Part shown: positions 49,761-62,196 of the stretch, piece after piece | Numbering within the stretch: position 1 is the stretch's first letter | Layout of the letters: each line of letters opens with the position of its first letter | DNA from: Dolomedes plantarius | Lineage: Eukaryota > Arthropoda > Arachnida > Araneae > Dolomedidae | Direction of reading: 5' to 3' | DNA length: 64,000 nt | Assembly (NCBI GenBank): GCA_907164885.2 | Contig: OU015490.1 | Span: forward strand, 204,233,661 to 204,297,660 | The notes under the pieces: model-generated | Database searches by the model: none | The model's input: only the letters and a program-made list of their open reading frames with translations | What the model was told of the DNA's origin: nothing | Program-made: the position numbers and the translations under genes

Positions 49761-50484
49761 TGACTAGCCAGGCTTTGCCCAGCTATCGAACCACTTAACA
49801 CTCAAATCATAGTTCACTTGAATTAAAATTTTTTTTTTTTACTTTTAATTGCCAAAAAATCAGTACATCTTCAAATGATCTATTTATGATTTAAAAGTTT
49901 GAATTAAAAGTAAGAAAAATAGAAGAAAAATAAAAAATTAGACACATGATGAAACATTTCTTTTCAGTGATTCATTTTTTAGGGAGAATCACGCTATGAA
50001 TGAATCACGCTCTGCTTACTTCGTAAAACATGATGGTTACATTTTGTTTGGTGGAGTATGCATTTAGAATTGAAATATCTCTAAAGCTATTAAAGTAGCA
50101 GAATAAGTGTACACAGAAAAAATTATCAGCTTTTAAAACTCTTTCTAAATATGTAAAATTTATGTACTTTCTTAAAAAAACAAACATTGATTTTAACTTT
50201 TGAAACATAGCAGTTACGTTTGTAACGGTGGAGTATGTATTTAGAATTTAAATATCTCTAAAACTATTAAAGTAACAGAATAAGTGTATGCAGAAAAAAA
50301 TTAGCAGTTTTTAGCTCTTTCCAAATATGTAACATTTATGTACTTTCATGAAAAAAAAAAAGCATTGATTTCGACATTATCAAACATGGCCAAATTTCAT
50401 AACGGATGCCATACCGGATGCCATACGGTCTACCCAAATTGTTCCCTGACCGACAAAGTTTTTCTCATATTCATATAGATTAAT
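49761..50484 (-). repeat. Repeat family 2, copy B, with an internal 177-bp tandem duplication
   Basis: It matches 36247-36590 in reverse. The unit starting GGTGGAGTATG at 50050 recurs at 50227, giving two tandem units of about 177 bp; copy A has one. The left edge begins ACTAGCCAGGCTTTGCC. Confidence 0.75.
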
Positions 50485-51781
50485 CTATGGGCCCCAGGTA
50501 ATTAGAGGCTGAATATTTTGGTTTCGGAGGTAGATTTAATTATTTTTAAAATGTTTATAGCATCATTCTGACACACATGAAAAGTCTTTTTGAGCAAGCA
50601 CTGAATACGTTGAATGTATGATTTTTGTGGAATGTCAAATTTAGCACTCTGTGGATGGTGATAAAGAAAATTACATATCATTAACAATTCTAAAATTATA
50701 CCTGTCTTGAGGTTGGTGCTTAATATTTATATGATTGTATACTAGAATTTAGGTTCCAAAATGAACCAACAGTTGTCAAATTTTTTATAATAGTGTCCAT
50801 CTTTAAAAGTCATTTTACATTTTCTCTTTCTTCTCTATCAAAGAAAAGTACTTAAATTCTTAACTGATGTTTGTACCAAGTTCTAATATTATCTGTTAAA
50901 ATATATGAACATTTATTTACTATCTGTAGGAATTAGCTGCCACATTTTTAAACACGGGGAAATGAATATATATGGTCGTCAAAATCTATTTCTGCAAGCA
51001 TCCATTTTTAATTTTTTTTTGTTGCTGTAATTATTGATTTTAGTGAATACATTTTTGCTTTCCATAACTGCTTTTAATAGCAGATCCTGTCTTCTGCATG
51101 TTGACAACAGTTTATTCTTATAATGCAGTGCCTGCAATGTACATTTTGTATCCGATTTCGAAGTCTGGAAGCTATTCTGCTAAATAAACATATTTTTTTT
51201 CTCCAATGCAACTCTGTAAAAGTTTAGTTTAGGAAGAATGAGTTATGATTAATCTCAAGAACCAAAACCCATAGGGAAAAATGTGCCTTAAGAATTTTGT
51301 GAGTCATTTTTTTCTGTACTGTTCATTAACTGTGTTTCCTTGTACCTACCCCTCTGTCTGTGCTTACAAAAGCTGTCCTGTAGGATGTATATTATATTCT
51401 GTTACATGTATTTTTTATTTCTTTTAGAAAAATGGCTTCAGATGTCAGTGTATATTTCGAGAAAATAAATTTGACTACTCTAAGACTTTGGTGTTTTTAT
51501 TTTCCCTGGTTCCTAAAATTTAATAAATTTAGTTTGAAGAAATCTGTTGTTCTGGTCCACAAAATTACAGAAATAACCAAAAACTTCTCATCAGAATGTA
51601 ACACTTTCTGGGTAAGTGGTTCCTACCATGCTGGATGTGAATTAACAAATTTGAAATGTCACCTTCTGTAATTAACAAACCACGGATGCAAATGTTTCTC
51701 TTGGCTGTCTGTCTGGTAATGTAAACAGCGAAAGACTCTTAAGATTAGCTATATTCTTCTTACTAAAGAGAGTAACAAATA
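50485..51781. other. Intergenic AT-rich DNA
   Basis: No gene. A second AATAAA at 51183 could end longer choline kinase transcripts. The + strand frame at 51432-51671 is unsupported. Confidence 0.4.
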
Positions 51782-52095
51782 CCGTATTTACGCGTGTATA
51801 GGCCGCACATTTATTCCATAAAATAGGTCAGTAAAAATCTGGTGTCGCTTGTATACGGAATTTTAAAATTAAATACACAGTGAACACCCTTTAGTTTAGG
51901 ACACTTTGCTACCGTAAAACATTAGTATCTATATACCTTACAACCTATTGCATTCAAACCTGATTAAATTAGTTTTATGTGCTTATTAAATTAGTTTTAT
52001 GTGCTTATTCATCATCATTTGACACTTAATTGCTGTCACTGCCGCTGTCAGATGATGTTTTCGCGCGAAATAATTCCTAAGTGTACTAGTATATA

Positions 52096-53596
52096 CACTC
52101 ATGTCCATAAATTAAGGATAATTCAGAATCGCACGGAAATCTAACTCTAAAGTAAAAATTTTCCCTGCAGAATTATCACACACATCTTCAAGATTAATAT
52201 GTAAATTACAGGAAGCCACCAGATGACGCCGATAGTACGTCACAATGACGCGAGTGTAAGAGTGGGGTATATAAGGAATGGTGGCAAAGAAGTAAAATTG
52301 TTCACAAGCGTTCTGTAAGCCTCTCAGTGCCATATCCGAATAGTTATGACAGAGGATGCATGTGGATGATTTTTTACGTGGTAGAATTAATTATCGGCCG
52401 CCTGGAATCTGGGCGTACTCGGATGGAAGTATCCGAGGAACTTGGAATTGCCCAATGTGTCATCTCTAGGCTTTGGCAACGATTCCAAGATTATGGAAAT
52501 GTCAGTAGACGTTAAAGTACAGGTCGCCCCCGACTTCAACGCCAAATGAAGACCGGTATTTGGCAGTAACTGCCAAAAGAAGCAAATGGAGCACAGCATC
52601 TGACCTGTTTCGTCAGCTATCTGCAGCCACGGGTGCCACAGTTTCAAGGCAAACCGTGTACAGACATTTGGGAAATATTAGTCTATATGCTTGCAGGCCT
52701 GTCAGATGTGTTCCGCTCACGGCAACTCATTGTCGGCAACGATTAGCCTGGAGTAGATAACATGCAATGTGGACATCGTCACAGTGGGCTTGTGTGATTT
52801 TTCCGACGAGTCCAGGTTTAGCTTGCCTGATTCACGTCGGACTTTCATATGGAGAACGCCAGGTACCCGTTACCACCAAGACATCATTGAACGACACCGT
52901 GACGGTGATGCAGGATTGCTCGTTTGGGGTGGAATTTTACTGGGCTCCAGGACAGATCTGCATGTTGAAATCGGAACCATGAACGGCCACATTTATCGGG
53001 ATATCATTCTGGAACAACATGTACGTTTGTTTAGGGGTGCCATGGGCGCAGAATTTGTGTTTATGGATGACAACGCCCGTCCTCACCGAGCAAGCATAGT
53101 AAACGAATGCCTTCAATCTGAGGATATCACCCGTATGGAATGGCCAGCATTCTCACCTGACTTGAATCCGATAGAGCATGTGTGGGACCTGCTTGGCCGA
53201 TGAGTTGCTGCCCGTCAACCACCTCCTACATGTGTACCGGAACTTGGGAGAGCATTGCTTGCTGAGTGGAGTAATCTTCCCCAAGATCAGCTCGATAATT
53301 TGATACTCAGCATGCCTAGGCGTTGTACGGACTGTATTTCATCACAAGGGTGCCATACAATGTATTAACCATCATACCAACCATATAATATTAAGTTTTT
53401 GTAAAGGAGATATTTTTTACAATTGCTCCAGGGAGCAAAAATCGTAGTTTTTATGAATGGTATCGTACATACACCATCATTTTTGTTCTTTATCTTTTGT
53501 TTAATAAATGGGCTTTATGAATAAGTCACGTTTGTTTTGTTTCTGAACCTTTATTTTGCCGGAGCTGGCATTATCCTTAATTTATGGACATGAGTG
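52096..53596 (+). mobile_element. Tc1-family transposon, copy 2
   Basis: The termini CACTCATGTCCATAAATTAA are identical at both ends, with TA at 52094-52095 and 53597-53598. 1501 bp. Closely similar to copy 1 (28646-30160). Confidence 0.93.
52356..53368 (+). pseudogene. Tc1 transposase (DD34E), copy 2, dead
   Basis: Start MHVDDFLRGR, then a 4-bp insertion (AATT, 52393 area), HTH QCVISRLWQRFQ, TAA after VSRR at 52513-52515, a 1-bp deletion, the second HTH QTVYRHLGNI, a TAG/TAA break after RLAWSR, and another small frameshift before SDESRF. The catalytic triad is still legible: SDESRF, MDDNARPH and SPDLNPIEH, with exactly 34 residues between the second Asp and the Glu. A TGA follows LLGR at 53201-53203, and the frame resumes to TAA at 53366-53368. 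Not functional. Confidence 0.92.
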
Positions 53597-53809
53597 TATA
53601 TAATTATCTTTTTTGCACTGTGGTTTCATCACTATCAGCTAAGACTGTACGTGATATTAGACGAGCATTGAACTCAAAGGAGTGTACGACATTGCCACAT
53701 TTCACAAAACAATGCTACTTGGAGTCTACAATGGAATTCAGAAAAAAAAAATTCCCCAAATGTAGTCTAAAAATTCAGGTGCGGCCTATACACGAGTAAA
53801 TACGGTAGC

Positions 53810-54578
53810 CAGTGATTCCCAACCTTTTTATACTTGAGTATCACCCGATAACTTTGTAGGGTCGTGGCGTACCACTAGTTATATTATAACTTTTTGAGAG
53901 GGGTCAAATAAATTCTTTACACATATGAATAACTTTACAAAAAGGCATATAAGTATAAATAAAACAAAGTACAGAAAATAAATCCATGAAACTAGAAAAA
54001 GCCGTGTATACGTAATTATTAACAAATGGCAATTATAATTTCCCAACACTAAAATATCTATCAAGAGGCTCGATGAGAAACTTTGTTTCTTATGCTTATT
54101 TCTTATTAGAGCTTCTACGTCAGGTTCAGTAATGCTTAGACAGGGATAACTTATGTGCCACTTCCGTTTGCAGGGTGTAAAGCAGGGGTGTCAAACTCAA
54201 AGGCTACCTTGGGCCAAACAAACAAGGTTTAACTACAGGTGGGCAGCAAAAAAAATCAATATTAATAGAAACGTAGGTTTATTTACCTAATTACAGTATA
54301 TTCAACATAAATATATGCATTTTGTTTAATAATGGCAAAAAAGAGTATCATTAAAAAAACATCTAGCGAATTCTTCCTATCTTATAATTCTGCGCCGGTT
54401 ATTTTGTTATATATTATTGTGTGCCAATATATTAGCCGGGCCGCAAAAATGTTCGTTGCGGGCCGCGAGTTTGACACCCCTGGTGTAAAGGCAATAAAAC
54501 CGCCCACTGTACTTATTATTGAACCTTTCTGCGTACCACTTTAGATGCTCTCACGTACCACCAGTTTGGAAACTAGTG
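53810..54578. mobile_element. Old hAT element hosting a younger hAT
   Basis: Left end CAGTGATTCCCAACC; right end read inward CACTAGTTTCCAAACTGG. GCGTACCAC phrases occur near both ends. No target duplication is visible. Its left end lies 2 bp from the TA flank of the element at 51782-53805. The 300-bp hAT at 54183-54482 is inserted inside. Confidence 0.55.
54183..54482. mobile_element. Nested hAT MITE with perfect 8-bp TSD
   Basis: Ends CAGGGGTGTCAAACTC at both termini. GTGTAAAG flanks both sides exactly (54175-54182, 54483-54490). Exactly 300 bp. Confidence 0.93.
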
Positions 54579-55716
54579 GCTTAAACTATCTATCATCATG
54601 GATAAGATACCTTTTATTATTGAGTCTTTTGTATTCACTGTTTAAAACATTCTGTGCAAGCAGAAAACGTGCATATTATAAATGTTTTTTTTATCTTTGC
54701 AATAGAGTGACTCCGGGCCAAATGAATGCAGTTCTGACTGTTTTTTTTTAAATTTTAATTTTTTATTTTAATTTTAATTTTAATTTTTTTTATTTATTAT
54801 TATTTTTTTTATTTTAAAAAGCACGTTGCTTTTTGTGTAAAATTATAATTAATGGTTAGAAATAATGTCAGTAAGGTGGGATAAACTATTGTTAAACAAT
54901 TATATAAAGAACATGTTTTAATGTGGATCAGTGTGTGTATTGCAAACTTGAATAACTGTGACTTAGTTTCTTCTTTTGGAGATATTCATGTGTAAGTAGT
55001 GCAAAATTAAGTCTCATTTTGAAGAAACACTCTCTACCCTTCCATACAATTGATACTCTTCTTAGTAGAACAGATATTCTGTTCTCATATACAAGATATT
55101 CTGTTCTCATAGTGGAACAATTAAGTGCTTTTTAACTTGAAGCATTTCATATTGGTTAGGAAACATTATCTCGTTATAAATAGGAAAACAGTAATGTCTA
55201 TTGGTTATTATTTTAAGAAAAATGCCGTTTCAAATTATATTCATTAATATATTTTATCCCATAAATAAGTGTAAAAAATTGCGACACCATGTTTTTCTCA
55301 ATTTAAAGCCCATTAAAATTAATTAGATCAGAGCCTCATTTCCAGTTTCTGAAAATCATACTGTATGAATGGTTTGCACTTCACCCATGAAAATATTCTG
55401 CTACTATAACTTCCCTCTGCAAAATGTCCTATGACATTTTTTATTATTATTTTAATTTTTTAAAATTTTCAATATACACTCTTGCAATACTCAGAAGGTT
55501 TGTATTTGGCAAAACTGACAGTATACCTAATTGTCCAATTTGTGATCAGTTGAATAGCCAAAGAAACGGTTTATCGGGAATGAAGACTTAACTGAAAGCT
55601 GACTGCTTTGTTGTTTCTTTGAATTAGGGAAGGTACCATTGAGAAAAAACAAATAGTAACATTAGAATTTATGTTTAGAAAAAAAACCCCAAAAATCTGA
55701 TTATGAAAATCTAGAC
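54579..55716. other. Intergenic AT-rich DNA
   Basis: A (TTTTAA)n-like low-complexity tract lies at about 54750-54825. Nothing else recognised. Confidence 0.4.
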
Positions 55717-56016
55717 CAGGGGAGGGCAAATGTTTTTGCCCGAGGGCTACTTTGTGTTAGTGTAGGGCCACACCTTTTAAAATTTTTGCATTTATTAATT
55801 AACTTTGCATTTCAGAAAAGGTATAAATTGTATTTAAAAAAATCAATAAATATAAATAAAATAAAATATTGGCAATTTTTCTGGCTGTCTTGGAGTTTTT
55901 GGCTGTCTTTGGCAGTTTTTCTAGCTGTCCGTATTTTTATGGGTGCCTTGGCGGGCCACAAAAAAAATCTGTATCGGGCCGCATGTGGCCCGCCGGCTGC
56001 TATTTGCCCACCCCTG
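55717..56016. mobile_element. hAT MITE, 300 bp
   Basis: Left end CAGGGGAGGGCAAATG; right end read inward CAGGGGTGGGCAAATAG. The flanks ATCTAGAC and TTCTAGAT match 6/8. A direct GGCTGTCTTGG-like repeat lies in the middle. Confidence 0.75.
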
Positions 56017-56463
56017 TTCTAGATGATTGTGGCATCTGTATCATTTCGTGTGTATTAAATTAAGTCAGTCTATCATTTACTAAGAGCAATTAATCTTTTT
56101 ATCGTCATGCCTAAAAGATATTTATCGCCCCCCCCCCCAAAAAAAAAATAAATGAAAAATAAATAAACGTTTTTCGTGAGGGTTTGGGTTTAAGAGCATT
56201 ATGGATACACACTAACTTATACTAATACAAGGAGGAGATTTTCGCAATTTTTCTTTCAGGATATTCTTTATTTTTCAGATTACTTAATGAGATGAAAAGA
56301 AAAATATTGTCTAATGTAAGTTCAAATGGAAAAATAAATTTTCATTTACGTCGTAGTTTCGAATGGCTTAGTGCTTTTATGTCTTTTGTAACCAATTTCT
56401 ACTCGTAAAAAAATAATGTACCAAAATTATTCTTTTTTTCTATACTTATGTTTCATAAACTCT

Positions 56464-57008
56464 AGAACAAGTGATTGTGTCATCGTTGGATCTGGTGTTC
56501 ATTGTGAGCTGTTCTCATTCTACTCTCCTGTTGGTACTTATGTGTCAGCTTTTGATGGTGAAATCTCAGCTATCCATTTGGCTCTTATCCAGCTATCCAG
56601 AGCCGATTGGAGCGTTTCTCTGGAGTGACGATCCTCTCAGATTCAAGAGCAGCTCTTCAGGCTATTGACTCTCCATGTTTCTCTCGATCCAAAGATATTG
56701 ATGACTGTGTTAACCTTTTGGAACGGTTGTCGAATCATAATAAAACAGTTGTCTTGCAGTGGATCCCGGCCCACTGCGGAATCGAGGGAACGAGGCTGCT
56801 GACTTGCTAGCGAAAAAGGAGGCTTCTATTTTGCAGATAAACAACCAGGATTTGGCCTACCATTCTATCAAGACGATAGTCAAAAAGACTCTTGGGTGTT
56901 TCTTCTCAGAGGTTGTTGCTGCTAGAAGCGGTCACAAGCCTTGGTATGTCCATGCCCGTTATATTCCTGAGTGGCCTAGAGGTAAATCTGTGGCAGTGCA
57001 ACGACATA
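56464..57008 (+). pseudogene. RNase H fragment of an I/Jockey-like non-LTR retrotransposon
   Basis: Three frames joined by frameshifts read YVSAFDGEISAIHLAL, then ILSDSRAALQAIDS and WIPAHCGIEG, then NEAADLLAKKEA. These are the Glu, Asp and final His/Asp motifs of an RNase H domain that degrades RNA in RNA:DNA hybrids during retrotransposition. The first Asp motif and everything before it (reverse transcriptase, endonuclease) are missing. The fragment ends at 57008, where a Tc1 is inserted; a few matching codons may continue after 58540. The clade is not certain. Confidence 0.85.
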
Positions 57009-58539
57009 CACTGGTGTAAGAAATTAAGAGAATTTGCAAACATGGTCGATTTTCTCTAGAACTACTGTACCGATTTTAATGAAATTTGATATGTACATAC
57101 ATTGATACAATACAAAACAAATAACCATTCAATAATTGTAATACACACTCATGATCGTGCGTAACACTCGTTGGAGTCGGAAAGTATGAAACAGCGGTTG
57201 CAGAATAAACAAAAAATGGGTTAATTCTTGGTGTTATTTTGCAGCAATCGGTTAATTTCAAATTGTAACAGTAAAAATGAGTAACCACCAACGTTTAGAT
57301 GGTGGAATGAGGTGGCGAATTGTGGGGAGGCTAGAAGCAGGTCAATCTTAAGTCCAAATTTGTAGAGAGTTCAATTTAACGCCCAGCGTCTTGTGTAATT
57401 TATGGAAACAGTTCCAGGATACAGGATTCATCGAGAGAAAGCCTGGGCAAGGTCGTCCAAGAGCCACGACGGCCAGAGAAGATTGCCATTTGCCGATTAT
57501 AGCGAGGCGTAACAGGAGTGTTACAGCTTCTCAGCTCTCTCGTGACTTGTATGCAGCCACAGGAACCCGTGTATGAAGGGTGACTGTTTCCAAAAGACTT
57601 CATGAGAGAGGGTTGTTTGCAAGAAGACCTGCTGTTTGCGTCCCGCTCACTTCTACGAACAGGAGAATACGTTTATCATGGTGCAGAGAGCTTAAAGATC
57701 GGAGTATGGATCAATAGGCGACCGTTATCTTCACTGATGAGTCCCGGTTCAGCCTAAACACCGATTCTCGCCGTACGTTCATATGGAGAGAACCAGGGAC
57801 CCGCTACCTACCCTCCAATGTCCGACCAAAAAATCGACCATTATGGCGGAGGAGGTTTAATGGTCTGGGCAGGCATCATGTTTGATGGCCGCACACCTGT
57901 CCATGTCTTTGAAAGAGGCACTGTGACTGGTGTGAGGTATAGGGATGAGGTCTTAGAGCCCTATTTTCGCCTTTTCAGGGGTGCAGTTGGCCCTGAGTTC
58001 ATTTTAATGGACGATAACGCGAGGCCACATAGACCTCTTCTGGTCTATGAATGTCTAGAGAGTGAGGATATTCGCCGGATGGATTAGCCAGCTAGATCTC
58101 CAGACCTTAACCCTATAGAGTATGTCTGGGACGCTCTGGGGAGGGCAATTGCAACTCGCAACCCCCCTCCGAGAACCATCCAGGGAATGAAAACAGCGTT
58201 GCTGAACGAGTGGGACCAATTGCCACAGGAAATGATAAACTGCCTTATTTGAAGTATGAAATCACGCTGCGAGAACTGTATATCTGTAGGAGGAGACCAT
58301 ACCCCCTATTAACCCATCTATTAACCCATTTTTTTTTGTTTATTCTGCAACCGCTGTTTCATACCTTCCGACTCCAACGAGTGTTACGCACGATCATGCG
58401 TGTGTATTACAATTATTGAATGGTTATTTGTTTTGTATTGTATCAATGTATGTACATATCAAATTTCATTAAAATCGGTACAGTAGTTCTAGAGATAATC
58501 GACCAAGTCTGCAAATTCTCTTAATTTCTTACACTAGTG
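57009..58539 (+). mobile_element. Tc1-family transposon with long (about 215 bp) TIRs, copy 3
   Basis: Left TIR 57009-57225 and right TIR 58320-58539 are near-identical inverted copies starting CACTGGTGTAAGAAATTAAG and CACTAGTGTAAGAAATTAAG. TA at 57007-57008 and 58540-58541. Inserted in the RNase H fragment. A different family from copies 1 and 2. Confidence 0.94.
57277..58252 (+). pseudogene. Tc1 transposase (DD34E), copy 3, dead
   Basis: Starts MSNHQRLDGGMRWRIVGRLE at 57277. In-frame stops: TAA soon after RLEAGQS, TGA at 57574-57576 and TAG after RSMDQ. A frameshift falls near 57810 (after GTRYLP), and TAG at 58085-58087 replaces the residue before PARSPD. Motifs: TDESRF, YGGGGLMVWAG, MDDNARPH and SPDLNPIE with 34-residue spacing. 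The end at TGA 58250-58252 follows QEMINCLI. Clearly non-functional although the TIRs remain similar. Confidence 0.92.
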
Positions 58540-61100
58540 TAAGTTGAGGGATTAACAGATGTCATTTTTCTATCTTGTTCTTGTATATTTGTCTTTTTGA
58601 TATATCTGTTGTCCTTTTACTTGCCATTGGAAAATTTAAAAAATGTTTCATAAATATTTAAAATGATTAAGATTCAGATTGAGAATTTATTTTACCCGTA
58701 GTCATCAAAAATATTCCCAGGAGTAAAATAAAATCAAAAGCTTTTACATGCATACATGCTGTTGTAAACAAAATAAAATTCCTTTGAGGGACATCTGTAA
58801 ACCTTAAAAGTGAGATGGGTACAGACTTCGTATATTAGACTATGGGCCAGGGCTAGATGCAAACTCTTGTTTCCACTGAAATCATATTGTAAGATCACTA
58901 AAGTAATTTCTGAGAACTTCTGATATCTTGATGTCTATATTCGTTTACTTAAAAAGTGCTCAGTTTTAACGGACAGTGCCTAATTACATGTACCTCCATA
59001 GGGGTGGTTTAAGAGACATACCATTACGAATATTACTTTTCGAAAGGTTTAAAGTCCCACTCGCACCTCACCTACCGCCCTTTTGTCCTCTTCCACTAAC
59101 TTGTTTTTTATCCTAATCTTATTCCAAATTTCCCGTATTCTAGTTTTGGATTTTTGGTACCATTGAAAGAACAACTAAATCTATGTATTCGCATGAATCA
59201 GTAAAACCTGCATTGATTATTATTGCTGGAGAAGGGGATTGATAATCGGTTCCCGGAATTCCAAACCTGCTTGCTTTCCTCTTTAAATTCGCTACTCGCG
59301 CCTTACGGATTTCGGACCTACCGCCCTTTTGACCTCTTCCACTAACTTTTTTTAAAAAACTTATTCCAAATTTCCCGTCTTCTAGTTTTTCAAATTATTT
59401 TATAGTTTTTCTGTCTCACCCATAGCTAAAATTCTCCATTACCACTTAAGTTAGCCATGCCACATTGGTTACTCGTACTCGTTCTAGTTAATTAGTTGAT
59501 TTATCAACTAATTAATTTATTTTTCCTTCCTCAATCATTGTCAACACTATTTGAAACCTTGAGAACGGCAATCTTATGTCACATACTAACATTGATACTG
59601 AGGATAAGGAGATCTTGCCCCCTGGTGCCTCTACAGTTTTTTATGTCAAGGTCAAGGTAGTACGGTTTACGGAGTTCCTAGCAATGAGAAGCATTGCACT
59701 GCTTTCACCTCCGAACGGATAGTGAATTAATAAACTTATAGTAATTTTCCGAAATAAACAAGTTGCCAAACATGAATTTAGAAAAATCGCACGGCTGCCG
59801 CCTGGATCCGTGATCGATCCTAGCTTTGGCCTGCGAAGAAAATTCCGTTTCCCCATAGAACAAGGGTAAACCGGTAACTGTGTGTTAAAGAGCAGATACC
59901 TTGACGATGACTTTTGCTAAAATGAAACGGAATGACCTCTTCCAACCATGAGATTGAGTATTGGACCACTGGCTCCATTTAGAGGCAGGGCAGGGAACCA
60001 AAATCGCTTTCCCAAAAGAGAGATTTTTGCAGTATCAAAGCAATTATGTTGAGATAAAAGAAGGAATTAAAGGATTTAAACTTGATAGATGTGGAGCCTA
60101 GCTTCGTAAGGAGAAGGGTCGACCAACACGTGCCCAATTTCACGGGTCTTCGTAGTATGACGTGAAAGGGAAATTAAAATTTGGATTAAGAAGCTGAAGA
60201 AACAAATTCACAAACAAAGTAGGCTTGGTGCTTGGTCAGCTAATCATAAGCATTCACAGTCTCCCACGCTTCTTAGATGGTGGGAGGGAGGCATTAAAGA
60301 AATTAATTATAAATGATAAGTGCTTTTAGGTGATTTGTGACAACAGGCGTGAAATGTGATAAAGCTCTGCTAAGGATTGAATCCGTTCTCAGGAAATGGA
60401 GGGAAGTTCATGGGTATCCTACCATTTTCAAGCACTTTGTCGCTTGGATTATATCGTACTTTGGCAACTTACTTAGTCTCTTTTTTCTTGCCCCCTGTAA
60501 AAGCATTGCTCACTAAAGGAATACGTTTTACTGGTCATTTTTTAAAAATTATTTTTAGCGCTCGTTGAAATGAGTGATATGATGTTATTTACTCGAAGCA
60601 TAATGAAAAAATGCGGGCAGTTAAGTTAGATGTGCATTTATGGCTTGTGTACACTAACGACTGCATCGGAACGCACTTTTCGGATGTTCAGCTGAATATC
60701 CATTGGCTGTTGAAGAAGCTGATTAGTGGTCACAAATAAAGTTTTATAATTTCAGGTACGTTCACATTCACTACCCATTAAAAGGAGGGGGGGGGGGATC
60801 AGTTTAATGTAGGTATTTTATAAAAAAAAGGTTTTAAGAGTTTTATGGATATTAACTTTAAAACACGTCTTTACTTTTTCAATACACAAACTATAACAAA
60901 CTATAACAAACTGATCTTCGGGGCCAGGTTGGTTCTTCTATGCTAAATGTGCCGGTGATTATGAAAGCGGTCTAAGTCATATATTTTCCTTTTCGTGATA
61001 TTTAAAGTTTCGAGTGTGAAGAAATTGAAAAATATATTTCTACTATATGATAAAATATTTCAGAAAATATTTAAGGTTCAATTTTTACAATTTTGCAAAG
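58540..61100. other. Intergenic DNA, partly GC-richer, unassigned
   Basis: It contains the direct repeat at 59057-59390. 59570-60570 is somewhat GC-richer, but no open frame has recognisable domains. I see no gene. Confidence 0.35.
59057..59390. repeat. Direct repeat pair about 246 bp apart
   Basis: Copy a 59057-59147 and copy b 59290-59390 share CCTACCGCCCTTTTG, CTCTTCCACTAACTT and TTATTCCAAATTTCCCGT. Confidence 0.8.
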
Positions 61101-61101
61101 A

Positions 61102-61245
61102 TTACTTTAGATCAAGGATTCCCAAAGGGATCCAAGTGAACCCCCTGGGGATCGATGGAAGTTTAAAATGGGTCTTTAGTATTCCAGGGGTCTATTGGGG
61201 GTCGATGATAATTTTTTATGTTTTAAAATTATTTAATTTTTTAGA
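61102..61245. mobile_element. Possible hAT-derived fragment
   Basis: Phrases such as GGATTCCCAAAGGGATC, GAACCCCCTGGGGATCGATG and CAGGGGTCTATTGGGGGTCG resemble hAT termini and subtermini. No paired end was found. Confidence 0.3.
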
Positions 61246-61268
61246 AATGTAATTATTAGATAATAATA

Positions 61269-62196
61269 CAGTCGAACCCCGTTATAACGAACTTCAAGGG
61301 ACCAAAGGTTTGGTTCGTTATATCCGGTGATTCGCTATATCCGAACCATTAAGAAAAATGTTGGAGTTTGCAAAATGAATAACTCATTAGTTGCTATGTG
61401 TATTCAATAATAATATATTAAAAAATGATAAAATTTATGAAAAATGATCATTAATGAATTAGATTGACTAAAATCGATTACATTAAACTGACACAATACT
61501 AATTAAATTAACTAAAAATGAAGACAATTGGAAATAAATTCATTTTACCTTTAATTGTTGCTCACTGTTTTGATACAGAAATAATCGGTAATCTTCTGCT
61601 GACGTGATGCCGATTTCTAAAACATTTTATGAATTTCTTTGTCCAATACACCAAATGACTCTAACATTCTTTCTCCCACTGTTTGTGTAGACAAAAACTT
61701 ATTAATTACACGCATCGCTGCTGTAGCATCTGAGATGGTGGGGATTTCGTCATTTATGTGCTCCTCTTCATCAGCATCAGATGCAGAATCTTCGATTTCA
61801 GAATGATTCATTTTAATTGGTTCCACAATATCTTCATCAGTCGGATTTTCACATGCAATGACTTCATTGTCACATGTTTCGAACAATTGCATGTCACAAT
61901 CTGAGAATGATAAAATTTTGTGCTTTTCTATCCACATAGCGATAGGTAAATCTTCATCATCTTCTTCTTCAATATTCTTTGCTTCTTCAACATTCTTAAA
62001 AAGTTTAAATGTAAAAAAAAAATTAGTAGTCGACTGAAAAAAAGATTCGTTATAGCCGATTCTTAAGATTTCGGAAGTTTGCTATAAAAGGATAAATTAG
62101 CATTAAATACAATAGGAAAACGGTGGGACCAAAATTTTTGTTCGCTATATCCATGAGTTCGTTATATACCGGGTTCGCTATAACGGGGTTCGACTG
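61269..62196 (-). mobile_element. Tigger-type element, internally deleted, 928 bp
   Basis: The ends CAGTCGAACCCCGTTATAAC are perfect inverted copies, with TA at 61267-61268 and 62197-62198. Subterminal TTCGTTATA/TTCGCTATA phrases recur on both sides. Confidence 0.92.
61617..61937 (-). pseudogene. Carboxy-terminal remnant of a Tigger transposase
   Basis: A 106-codon frame, very acidic in the middle (SASDADEEEHINDEIPTISD) and ending MRVINKFLSTQ...ERMLESFGVLDKEIHKMF. Layout and composition parallel the tail of the transposase at 10877-12403. The DNA-binding and catalytic parts are deleted. Confidence 0.75.

Larger units (their letters stand above)
51782..53805. mobile_element. TA-flanked TIR element of unknown superfamily, copy 2, hosting a Tc1
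   Basis: Left end CCGTATTTACGCGTGTATAG; right end read inward CCGTATTTACTCGTGTATAG. TA on both sides (51780-51781, 53806-53807). Without the nested Tc1 it is about 520 bp. It aligns with 42033-42866. Confidence 0.78.

Noticed and set aside
51432..51671. Possible small gene downstream of choline kinase
   Set aside because: 79 codons with no recognisable domain, in AT-rich DNA, no splice context.
55786..56063. Two overlapping + strand open frames
   Set aside because: They read through a hAT MITE and its terminus; no protein motif.
59641..60568. Possible genes in the GC-richer stretch
   Set aside because: Short open frames on both strands without motifs; more likely part of an unclassified repeat.
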